64,000 nt of DNA, taken from assembly GCF_900142645.1 (NCBI RefSeq), contig NZ_FRBP01000004.1, positions 280,590 through 344,589 on the forward strand. Reading direction: 5' to 3'. The notes beneath the pieces were generated by a model. The model was not told the origin of the DNA, ran no database searches, and worked only from the letters and a program-made list of their open reading frames with translations. The DNA is from Eubacterium callanderi (GTDB lineage Bacteria; Bacillota; Clostridia; Eubacteriales; Eubacteriaceae). The translations under genes were made by a program, and so were the position numbers. Below, one piece after another: positions 7,693-16,113 of this stretch (its first letter is position 1; every line of letters begins with the position of its first letter).

Positions 7693-9180
7693 TTATGCTT
7701 CCTCCCCGTTAGATTTTGTTTTTCCGCACAGGATATATGCCTTGTCCTTTGAATCGTACATAACATCATCCATTTCACAGTCCAGTTCCCGGGCTAAGAT
7801 TTCGACGACTCTCGGAGAACAGAAACCGCCCTGGCAGCGTCCCATACCGGCACGACAGCGTTTTTTAACACTCTTAACAGTGGTTGCACCGGCACTGCGG
7901 TGAATAACGTCAAGGATTTCGCCTTCTGTGATGGTTTCGCAACGGCAGATAACCTTACCGTATTTAGGATCTTTAGCGATCAGCTCACGTTTTTCTTCTT
8001 CAGACAGTTCGTTAAAGTAAACGTGCTTTCTGTTTTTAGGATTGAAGTTTTCATTTTCTTTTACATCGATGCCTTGGCGTTCGAGCATTGGGATAATGAT
8101 TTCTTCAACAACATACCAGCCGGCAGCCGGAATAGAGGTCAGGCCTGGAGATTCGTAGCCAGCAAAGTTGACGAAATTTTTAACCGGAGATTCTTCGATG
8201 ATGAAGTCGCCGTCTGTGGTCGTGTAGGTATCCGCAACCGGTGTGTTTCTTGTACCGGCGTAAGAACGGATAATTTTGTTGAAGCTGTTCTTTAAGGTTG
8301 GGCAGTTCTTCAACGCATTTTCCTTAATGTAGTCAAGCTTATCCTGTGTGGTGGAGATATCACCTTTTTCAACAGGGGAAGCATCTGGTCCGATTAACAG
8401 GTTGCCATGTACGGTTGGGGCAACGAGGATACCCTTACCGTTTTTAGTTGGGCATGGGAAGATAACGTTGTTAACCAGTCCGCCAACTTCTTTGTCAAAG
8501 ATGAAGTAGTTGCCCTTACGCGCTAAAAGTTTGAAGTAAGGTTCTCCAACCATCTTATAGATGTCATCCGCATAAACACCGGCAGCGTTGACAACAATTT
8601 TGGCTTCAATGTCTTCGCCAGTGGTTTTAATTAAGAAGGAACCATTTTTATTCTGGATATTGGTTACCAGATGGTTCAATTTAAGTGTAACACCATTGTC
8701 AACTGCATTTTCAGCAACCTTGGCGCATAATTCGAAAGGTGAAACCAGGCCGGCAGTACCAGCGTATAAAGCACCGCAGATATCAGGGTTGATGTTTGGT
8801 TCCATTTCATGAACTTCATCCTTGAACAGGATACGCATATCCGGAACACCATTAACCAGACCATTCTGATAGAGTTCGTGGAGCTTCATCATTTCGTGCT
8901 CAGTATGGGCAACGACCAGGGAACCGGTGCGTTTGTACGGAACATCCAGGTCAGCACACACCTTTTCGTACATGATGTTTCCAGGTGCATTAAATTTACC
9001 CTTTAATTTATAGGAAGGCGCATCAAAACCAGCATGAACGATAGCTGAATTCGCCATGGTAATCTGATTTCCCACATCATTTTCTCCGTCCAACAGAACC
9101 ACATCCAACTGAAAGCGGGATAACTCCCGGGCTATGTAGGAACCGGCAATACCAGCGCCTATAATAGCGATATCATACAT
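7693..9180 (-). CDS. glpA: Glycerol-3-phosphate dehydrogenase GlpA-like, with BFD [2Fe-2S] domain
   Basis: Oxidises glycerol-3-phosphate to dihydroxyacetone phosphate. The 495 residues comprise an FAD-dependent DAO domain (AIIGAGIAGSYIAREL at the start, about residues 1-370) and a C-terminal BFD-type domain whose cysteines (CRC at 412-414, then CRAGMGRCQGGFC at about 442-454) bind a [2Fe-2S] cluster. First gene of a three-gene minus-strand operon with the FAD oxidoreductase and DUF1667 protein. AGGAGG precedes the ATG. Its leader holds a strong terminator just after glpP, so expression is probably controlled by GlpP antitermination. The symbol follows function; strict orthology to E. coli glpA is not claimed. 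Confidence 0.9.
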   Translation of the reverse strand: MYDIAIIGAGIAGSYIARELSRFQLDVVLLDGENDVGNQITMANSAIVHAGFDAPSYKLKGKFNAPGNIMYEKVCADLDVPYKRTGSLVVAHTEHEMMKLHELYQNGLVNGVPDMRILFKDEVHEMEPNINPDICGALYAGTAGLVSPFELCAKVAENAVDNGVTLKLNHLVTNIQNKNGSFLIKTTGEDIEAKIVVNAAGVYADDIYKMVGEPYFKLLARKGNYFIFDKEVGGLVNNVIFPCPTKNGKGILVAPTVHGNLLIGPDASPVEKGDISTTQDKLDYIKENALKNCPTLKNSFNKIIRSYAGTRNTPVADTYTTTDGDFIIEESPVKNFVNFAGYESPGLTSIPAAGWYVVEEIIIPMLERQGIDVKENENFNPKNRKHVYFNELSEEEKRELIAKDPKYGKVICRCETITEGEILDVIHRSAGATTVKSVKKRCRAGMGRCQGGFCSPRVVEILARELDCEMDDVMYDSKDKAYILCGKTKSNGEEA

Positions 9181-9242
9181 AATAAATCCTCCTTGATTTG
9201 TTATAATATATTTAAAAATATAGACAAAGTTAGTTGTTCAAT

Positions 9243-9296
9243 AAAAAAACCACACAATCTTCTCAGAAATTTGAAATACTAAGAAAATTAGTGCGG
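9243..9296 (-). terminator. Leader terminator between glpP and the glpA operon, candidate GlpP target
   Basis: On the minus strand CCGCAC, a one-base bulge and AATTTTCTTAG pair with CTGAGAAGATT and GTGTGG. This gives about 17 bp with a 12-base loop, followed by seven Ts. It lies 27 bases after the glpP stop and 63 bases before the glpA-like start. GlpP proteins of Bacillus bind leader RNA and prevent termination at such hairpins. The hairpin is seen directly; control by GlpP is inference. Confidence 0.8.
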
Positions 9297-9322
9297 CTCT
9301 CCATTGCCATTGATTTAGTTTT

Positions 9323-9955
9323 TTATTCTCCCTCAGGTTTAAGGGGTTCATCTTCTCTATTATTTTGCTCATTTTTTATGCTTGAAAAGGCGTCCCATAA
9401 CGGCTTATATGAGGTACTGGCAGAGATCGCACCAGCGTCGATGCAAGAACGAACCTCTTCTTCTGTCTCGATAAACCCGCCAGTGATGATTGGAACCGTC
9501 AGCTCCTTTTTTACACTGTGGATAATCTTGGGAACGAGTCCGGGCAAAATCTCAACGGCGTCAGGCCGGATTTTTTTTGCCGAGTTAATGGAAACGTCCA
9601 TGGCGGACGAGTCCAATAAAAATAAACGCTGTATGGTCATCAGACCTTCCTGCTTAGCACGGGCAACGAGAGAATTCTTCGTTGAGATAATGCCAGTAGG
9701 GTTGATCTCTTCCTTCAGATATTTGATAAAATAATTATCCTGCGCGTATCCTTTGATAAGATCCAGATGGACAAAGGCATACTTACCGGCATGGTTCACA
9801 TACTCAACCATTTTTTTGAGGTTGTAGATGTTTCCGCCCAGTAAAAAGATAATCTGCGTGTCTGATGCGATGGCATCGTGAATATCCTTGGGATTTCTGA
9901 CAGCGGCGATGATCGGATTCGCTTGAAACATAAGAAAACATTTTCTTGTCGACAT
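9323..9955 (-). CDS. glpP: GlpP, glycerol-3-phosphate-responsive antiterminator
   Basis: A 210-residue protein of the GlpP family, a small TIM-barrel-like RNA-binding regulator that lets transcription pass leader terminators of glp genes when glycerol-3-phosphate is present. Family features seen are NPIIAAVRNP at the N-terminus, FLLGGNI, FVHLDLIKG, the central IISTKNSLVARAKQEGL, the DAVEILPGL motif, and ITGGFI plus SASTSYKPLW in the C-terminal half. AAGGAGG lies five bases before the ATG, and the gene has its own promoter. It stands between glpK and the glpA-like operon, and a strong terminator follows it. Confidence 0.95.
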   Translation of the reverse strand: MSTRKCFLMFQANPIIAAVRNPKDIHDAIASDTQIIFLLGGNIYNLKKMVEYVNHAGKYAFVHLDLIKGYAQDNYFIKYLKEEINPTGIISTKNSLVARAKQEGLMTIQRLFLLDSSAMDVSINSAKKIRPDAVEILPGLVPKIIHSVKKELTVPIITGGFIETEEEVRSCIDAGAISASTSYKPLWDAFSSIKNEQNNREDEPLKPEGE

Positions 9956-9985
9956 TAGGTCCTCCTTAGACTCATCTATGCCTGT

Positions 9986-10014
9986 ATTCTAGCATAAAGG
10001 CATTCGGAGGTAAA
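9986..10014 (-). promoter_or_regulatory. glpP promoter
   Basis: On the minus strand TTTACC (10009-10014), a 17-bp spacer and an extended -10, TGCTAGAAT, with the hexamer at 9986-9991. It lies about 30 bases before the glpP start. Confidence 0.6.
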
Positions 10015-10047
10015 TAGTTTTTTTAGACTTTTTGTACTTTTGTTAAA

Positions 10048-10086
10048 GTTTTTGTCGGGAAAGTCCGAAAACTCCCCGACAAAAAC
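10048..10086 (-). terminator. Hairpin after glpK
   Basis: A perfect 12-bp stem, GTTTTTGTCGGG with CCCGACAAAAAC, around a 15-base loop. The following T-tract is poor on the minus strand (TTTAAC), so termination may be partial and glpK may sometimes read into glpP. Confidence 0.65.
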
Positions 10087-10117
10087 CATTCATTTTTACT
10101 TTTGATAATAAAGAGGC

Positions 10118-11885
<1,768 letters not shown>

Positions 11886-11914
11886 ATTATAGCACAATAT
11901 GGATATTGTGTAAA
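11886..11914 (-). promoter_or_regulatory. glpK promoter with palindromic operator
   Basis: On the minus strand TTTACA (11909-11914), a 17-bp spacer and TATAAT (11886-11891). The spacer contains CACAATAT-CC-ATATTGTG (11893-11910), a perfect 8-bp inverted repeat placed exactly where a dimeric repressor would block polymerase. No candidate DNA-binding glp regulator is encoded nearby. Confidence 0.75.
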
Positions 11915-11935
11915 GGATTTACAATCTAAAAACAA

Positions 11936-12026
11936 AGTTAATTTTTTAACAAACCCCAAAGGCGCCTGTTTAAGGGGCTTTAAGCGGATTCTGAATTTTT
12001 TTCAGAAATAATCAGGAATCCCCAAA
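11936..12026. repeat. Cluster of small inverted repeats in the glpK-dhaK gap
   Basis: This stretch holds GTTAA/TTAAC (around 11936-11951), CCCC/GGGG flanking the palindrome AGGCGCCT (about 11955-11980), and GGATTCTGA/TCAGGAATCC (about 11987-12020) with a T-run between the arms. They may be operators or RNA structures; no gene is seen here. Confidence 0.35.
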
Positions 12027-12081
12027 AAATCATTTCATAGATGAAAAGAGTGTTTTTTTGTTCAACAAACATAAAATTTTG

Positions 12082-12127
12082 CCAATTGAAAAATTAACTT
12101 ATCAATTGGGTAAAACTGTGATATAGT
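12082..12127 (+). promoter_or_regulatory. dhaK promoter with flanking inverted repeat
   Basis: The -35 is TTATCA (12099-12104) and the -10 is TATAGT (12122-12127), with a 17-bp spacer. CCAATTG (12082-12088) and CAATTGG (12103-12109) form an inverted repeat whose right arm overlaps the -35, suggesting an operator. AGGAGG follows 7 bases before the dhaK ATG. Confidence 0.55.
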
Positions 12128-12166
12128 ATAAATTAAATAACCAAAGTTCATTAGGAGGGAATTCTT

Positions 12167-13159
12167 ATGAAAAAATTTATCAATGATGTTGAAAACGTTG
12201 AAAACGAGATGCTTGAAGGGATCGTCGATGCCCACCCGGATTATGTCAAACGCCTTGAAGGTTTAGACGTACTGGTAAGAGCAGATAAAAAAGAAGGAAA
12301 AGTAGCGCTTGTCAGCGGCGGCGGCAGCGGACATGAACCAGCTCACGGCGGTTTTGTCGGCAGAGGAATGCTGGATGCCGCGGTAGCTGGCGCTGTATAT
12401 ACCTCTCCAACACCGGATCAGGTTTACGAAGCAATCAAAGCAGTTGATGCCGGAAACGGTGTATTATTAGTCATTAAGAATTACACTGGTGATGTCATGA
12501 ATTTTGAAATGGCTGCTGAAATGGCAGAAGGTGACGGTATTGAAGTGGCTTCTGTTGTTACCAACGATGACGTTGCAGTACAGGACAGCCTTTATACGAC
12601 TGGCCGCCGCGGCGTTGCCGGAACTATTTTTGTTCATAAAATTGCTGGGGCAAAGGCAGAAGCAGGCGCTTCTTTAGCCGATGTTAAAGCTGTTGCTGAA
12701 AAAGTTATCGCCAATGTACGTACCATGGGCGTTGCCATCAAACCATCAACCGTTCCTGCGGCAGGAAAACCAGGCTTTGAACTGGCAGAAGATGAAATGG
12801 AAATCGGTATTGGTATCCATGGCGAACCGGGAACTCACCGCGAAGCTTTAAGACCGGCGAACGAAATCGTTGACCATCTGCTTGAAAAGATTTTAGCAGA
12901 TATTGACTACTCAGGTTCCGAAGTTGCTGTTATGGTTAACGGCGGTGGTGCAACACCTGCGATGGAACTTTACATTCTCAACAAACGCGTTCACGATGTA
13001 TTGACCGAAAAAGGCATTAAGATTGCCAAAACCTTTGTTGGCAACTACATGACCTCCATCGATATGGCTGGGGCTTCCATCAGTCTGTTAAAACTGGACG
13101 ACGAAATGAAGGAACTGCTGAACGCGCCGGCAGATACCATTGCATTAACACAGTTTTAA
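12167..13159 (+). CDS. dhaK: Dihydroxyacetone kinase subunit DhaK
   Basis: Binds dihydroxyacetone covalently through a histidine as a hemiaminal and accepts phosphate from DhaL-bound ADP/ATP. The 330-residue length is typical of the PTS-dependent K subunit. Seen are SGGGSGHEPAHGGFVG near residue 50, the catalytic-histidine motif GIGIHGEPGTHRE near residue 220, and VNGGGATPAMELYI. AGGAGG lies upstream of the ATG. Two hairpins separate it from dhaL, so K and L/M levels may differ. Confidence 0.96.
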   Translation: MKKFINDVENVENEMLEGIVDAHPDYVKRLEGLDVLVRADKKEGKVALVSGGGSGHEPAHGGFVGRGMLDAAVAGAVYTSPTPDQVYEAIKAVDAGNGVLLVIKNYTGDVMNFEMAAEMAEGDGIEVASVVTNDDVAVQDSLYTTGRRGVAGTIFVHKIAGAKAEAGASLADVKAVAEKVIANVRTMGVAIKPSTVPAAGKPGFELAEDEMEIGIGIHGEPGTHREALRPANEIVDHLLEKILADIDYSGSEVAVMVNGGGATPAMELYILNKRVHDVLTEKGIKIAKTFVGNYMTSIDMAGASISLLKLDDEMKELLNAPADTIALTQF

Positions 13160-13188
13160 ATAATTCTTTAAATTAGATATGATATTAT

Positions 13189-13217
13189 AATGACAGGCCT
13201 AACCGGCCTGTCATTTT
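13189..13217 (+). terminator. Hairpin between dhaK and dhaL
   Basis: AATGACAGGCC (13189-13199) and GGCCTGTCATT (13205-13215) make an 11-bp stem with a five-base loop. The T-tract is only four bases, so it may be an attenuator or an mRNA-stabilising hairpin rather than a full terminator. Confidence 0.65.
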
Positions 13218-13233
13218 AGAGCATATTAAAAAT

Positions 13234-13297
13234 AACACAGAGACATGGAGGATATGGAGAAAACCGCACGGAACCTCCGGCTCTGTGTCTTTGTGTT
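13234..13297 (+). repeat. REP-like palindromic intergenic element
   Basis: AACACAGAGACA (13234-13245) pairs with TGTCTTTGTGTT (13286-13297); inside, GGAGG (13247-13251) pairs with CCTCC (13274-13278). CACAGAG can alternatively pair with CTCTGTG (13281-13287). The CACAGAGACA...TGTCT(C/T)TGTG pattern resembles a widespread family of intergenic palindromes in bacteria. Only one copy is seen in this window. Confidence 0.5.
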
Positions 13298-13324
13298 TCT
13301 TTTAATCGTAGAAAGGAATTAATT

Positions 13325-13966
13325 ATGGCAGCAACAAAAGAAAATGTATTAACTTTTATTCACCTGTTTAATGATAAAATGCAGGAACACCGTCAGGCTT
13401 TAACCGATATGGATCAGGCCATCGGTGATGGTGACCACGGTATTAACATGAGCCGTGGCATGAAAGCCGTTGAAGAAAAATTGCCAACATTTGAAGAAAA
13501 GAACATTGACGACATCTTAAAGGGTGTTGGCATGACATTGGTTTCCACTGTTGGCGGCGCATCCGGGCCATTGTACGGCACTGCGTTTATGAAGGCTGGA
13601 ATGACCTCTAAGGGAAAGGATGAGCTGACCGCTGAGGATATCAGCGCAGCTCTGGAAGCCGCCATTGAAGGGATTAAACAGCGCGGTAAGTCTACCACGG
13701 GTGAAAAAACCATGCTCGATGCCATTGTACCAGCCAAAGAAGCCTATGATAAAGCTGTTGGTGAAGGAAAAGGCATTGCGGACGCACTGGCGGATGCTGA
13801 AGCTGCTGCATGGGACGGTGTCGAGTATACCAAAACAATCATCGCAACCAAAGGCCGCGCAAGTTATCTGGGCGAACGCAGCATCGGACACCAGGACCCT
13901 GGAGCAACCTCCATCACCTATTTAATTCAGGCAGCGAAAGAGGCCGGAGAACAGGCCGGAGCGTAA
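13325..13966 (+). CDS. dhaL: Dihydroxyacetone kinase subunit DhaL
   Basis: ADP-binding subunit that transfers phosphate to DhaK-bound dihydroxyacetone. At 213 residues it matches the stand-alone L subunit. The magnesium/ADP-binding aspartates are in DQAIGDGDHGINMSRG near residue 30, followed by the glycine-rich GGASGPLYG and the C-terminal GRASYLGERSIGHQDPGA. AAAGGAAT lies ahead of the ATG. Only three bases separate it from dhaM, so the two are co-translated. Confidence 0.96.
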   Translation: MAATKENVLTFIHLFNDKMQEHRQALTDMDQAIGDGDHGINMSRGMKAVEEKLPTFEEKNIDDILKGVGMTLVSTVGGASGPLYGTAFMKAGMTSKGKDELTAEDISAALEAAIEGIKQRGKSTTGEKTMLDAIVPAKEAYDKAVGEGKGIADALADAEAAAWDGVEYTKTIIATKGRASYLGERSIGHQDPGATSITYLIQAAKEAGEQAGA

Positions 13967-13969
13967 ACC

Positions 13970-14353
13970 ATGGTAGGAATCGTTGTTGTATCACACTCAC
14001 AAAAAGTAGCGGAAGGCGCTAAGGAACTGGCGCTACAGATGGCGGCTGATGCAAAGATTGCAGCGGCAGGCGGTCTTCAGGATGGGAGCATTGGCACTGA
14101 TATGGAAAAGATCACCAATGCCATCAATGAAGTTATGTCCGATGATGGCGTTATTATGTTAGTCGATATGGGGTCAGCCATCATGACCTCTGAAATGGCC
14201 ATCGAGATGTCTGACAATCCTGAAAAGATTAAAATTGTCGATACTCCTGTTGTTGAGGGAACAATCTTTGGAGCGGTTGAAGCTTCAATTGGCTCTTCAA
14301 TGGAACAGATTATGGACGTTTTAGCGCAGGCAAAAACTCAGCCAAAATTTTAA
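13970..14353 (+). CDS. dhaM: DhaM, PTS phosphocarrier for dihydroxyacetone kinase
   Basis: A single-domain EIIA-mannose-like DhaM of 127 residues. The phosphoryl-accepting histidine is His9 in VVVSHSQKVAEG, with VDMGSAIMTSE further on. It carries phosphate from PEP through EI and HPr to the ADP held by DhaL. The HPr and EI domains found fused in E. coli DhaM are absent, as is usual in Firmicutes, so general HPr must serve. Confidence 0.95.
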   Translation: MVGIVVVSHSQKVAEGAKELALQMAADAKIAAAGGLQDGSIGTDMEKITNAINEVMSDDGVIMLVDMGSAIMTSEMAIEMSDNPEKIKIVDTPVVEGTIFGAVEASIGSSMEQIMDVLAQAKTQPKF

Positions 14354-14389
14354 TTATCTTCTAATTATTATTTAATGAAGGAAAGTTCA

Positions 14390-14418
14390 GGACCGTATGT
14401 TTAAGCACGGTCCTTTTT
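14390..14418 (+). terminator. Terminator of the dha genes
   Basis: GGACCGT (14390-14396) pairs with ACGGTCC (14407-14413) and is followed by five Ts. Confidence 0.85.
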
Positions 14419-14537
14419 CTTTTTTGATGAATTGTAATTGAGAGGTCATTATTCTTGAAACCCTATTAAAAGTATGATACTATTGGGAAAATATGAGAAA
14501 AAAATATATTGTGTAAAAGGATAAGAATGAGTGTGGT

Positions 14538-15929
14538 ATGAATGAAAAGCAAAAAAAAGTAGTTCTCTGGATAAGCGTGGTTGTATGGATGGGTCTTATC
14601 TTCATGTTTTCGGCGCAGAATTCTACAGAGTCATCCTCCTTAAGCGGGAGTGTCGTCGGTGTGATACTCCATGCCATCAAGACTATTTTTCCAGATATAC
14701 GGCAGGTAGAGCTGAATCATCTGCAATTTTGGATCGGTTTTTTTGTCAGGAAGGCAGCGCACGCCTCCATTTACTTTGTTTTAGGCATATTAGTATACAC
14801 AGCAATCGGAAAAAAGGTCAGCCGGAAAAAACGTTTTTTGATGACTGTTGCGGTTTGTTTCCTTTATGCGTGCACCGATGAATTTCACCAGCGTTATGTT
14901 CCAGGCAGAAGCTGCGAATTCAGAGACGTATGTATTGATACTGTTGGAGCGCTTTTGGGGATCGGCTTTGTTATTTTTATCAACTGGGTAAGGCGCATTA
15001 AGAATGGCAGACCATGGAAAGAAGCCGTCCGTGACATCCGTATTCACGGAATTCTTTGGGGGATTGCTGGTGTTATCTTTGTGATTGTTTTATGCTGCCT
15101 TTACCTGTATCTCGGTAAGAATATCCTGGTGACCACAAAATATACCATGAAATCAGCGGATATACCGGAAGCCTTCGATGGCTATAAAATACTGCAGATA
15201 TCGGATTTTCACTCAAAAAAATTTCCAGATAATAACGAAGGGCTGGCAAAAACGATCAGTGCGTTAAAGCCGGACATTATTGTGGCAACCGGTGATATGC
15301 TGAATGCCGCCCAGGATGATGATGGAGAGGTGTTTTTAGAGCTGATTCCAAAGATAGACCCGGATATTCCGATTTACTATGCGGCAGGCAACCATGAAAC
15401 TGTTGATGAAGTAACAGATCCCAAAAGTGCAGGTGTATATTTTGAGCAGATTGCAGAGCTGGGCGTTGTTCGTCTTGACAATGAGAAGGTCGTTTTGTAT
15501 AAAGACGGTGAGAGCATAGATCTGTATGGTTTGGAAACAGAGATGACCTATTACAGAGATCGAAGAAATCCAAATTTTGATAAGCTCAAGCTGAAATCAG
15601 AGCATATTGAGGAATTGATTGGTCCGGCAGAGAATTCAAGGTTTGTAGTTTTGATGGCCCATAACCCACTTTATTTTGAAGCTTATGCTAACTGGGGGGC
15701 AGATCTGACGTTATCGGGCCATATCCACGGCGGAATGATCTATGTGCCGTTTAAGGGCGGAATGTTTTCACCGGAGTATAGTCTCTGGCCGCAGTATTAT
15801 GCAGGCGACTATCATATGGGCGACAAGGTTATGTTTGTAAACAGAGGGATTGGCAGCAGCGGAACCATACCGGTACGAATCCTGGATAATCCGGAAATAT
15901 GCTTAATAACTCTGGAAAAGCTTCAGTAA
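14538..15929 (+). CDS. VanZ-like membrane domain fused to a metallophosphoesterase
   Basis: A 463-residue two-part protein. Residues about 1-155 form a VanZ-like domain with four membrane segments and its signatures RKAAHASIY and DEFHQRYVPGR. A further membrane segment (about 175-198) leads to a calcineurin-like phosphoesterase (about 210-463) with the metal-binding motifs ISDFH, GDML, AGNHE, MAHNP and SGHIHGG, resembling YkuE/YaeI-type enzymes. The catalytic domain probably faces the outside. The substrate is unknown; related stand-alone enzymes act on phospholipid-type phosphodiesters. The ribosome site is weak. The reading frame is continuous across the join, so this is a real fusion rather than two overlapping genes. 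Confidence 0.85.
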   Translation: MNEKQKKVVLWISVVVWMGLIFMFSAQNSTESSSLSGSVVGVILHAIKTIFPDIRQVELNHLQFWIGFFVRKAAHASIYFVLGILVYTAIGKKVSRKKRFLMTVAVCFLYACTDEFHQRYVPGRSCEFRDVCIDTVGALLGIGFVIFINWVRRIKNGRPWKEAVRDIRIHGILWGIAGVIFVIVLCCLYLYLGKNILVTTKYTMKSADIPEAFDGYKILQISDFHSKKFPDNNEGLAKTISALKPDIIVATGDMLNAAQDDDGEVFLELIPKIDPDIPIYYAAGNHETVDEVTDPKSAGVYFEQIAELGVVRLDNEKVVLYKDGESIDLYGLETEMTYYRDRRNPNFDKLKLKSEHIEELIGPAENSRFVVLMAHNPLYFEAYANWGADLTLSGHIHGGMIYVPFKGGMFSPEYSLWPQYYAGDYHMGDKVMFVNRGIGSSGTIPVRILDNPEICLITLEKLQ

Positions 15930-16002
15930 AATGACTTCTCAACATTGGACAGTGCTGTTGAAATTAACAGCACAAAAAATAGATGATTTATAAAATAAAA
16001 AA

Positions 16003-16031
16003 TTGATTTATTGGTTGTTTAATAGTATAAT
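16003..16031 (+). promoter_or_regulatory. Promoter of the exopolysaccharide genes
   Basis: TTGATT (16003-16008), a 17-bp spacer and TATAAT (16026-16031). Confidence 0.75.
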
Positions 16032-16056
16032 CACTTATAAATAAATTAATTAGAAG

Positions 16057-16086
16057 GCATTATTGATTAAAACAATAATGCTTTTA
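16057..16086 (+). terminator. Leader terminator/attenuator before the CapD-like gene
   Basis: GCATTATTG (16057-16065) and CAATAATGC (16073-16081) form a 9-bp stem followed by TTTT, located between the promoter and the first gene. Leader terminators in polysaccharide operons are often bypassed by specialised antiterminators; here this is only a possibility. Confidence 0.55.
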
Positions 16087-16113
16087 ATATGTCTGAGAGC
16101 ATGGGAGAAGTTA

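Noticed and set aside
9181..9242. Independent promoter between the leader terminator and the glpA-like gene
   Set aside because: TTGTCT-16-TATAAC can be drawn, but it would start transcription almost on the ribosome site and is weaker than the upstream arrangement; not excluded, only not called.
13245..13322. A 25-codon mini-gene between dhaK and dhaL (ATG 13245 to TAA 13320)
   Set aside because: It lies wholly within the palindromic element, has no separate ribosome site, and its codons are explained by the hairpin arms.
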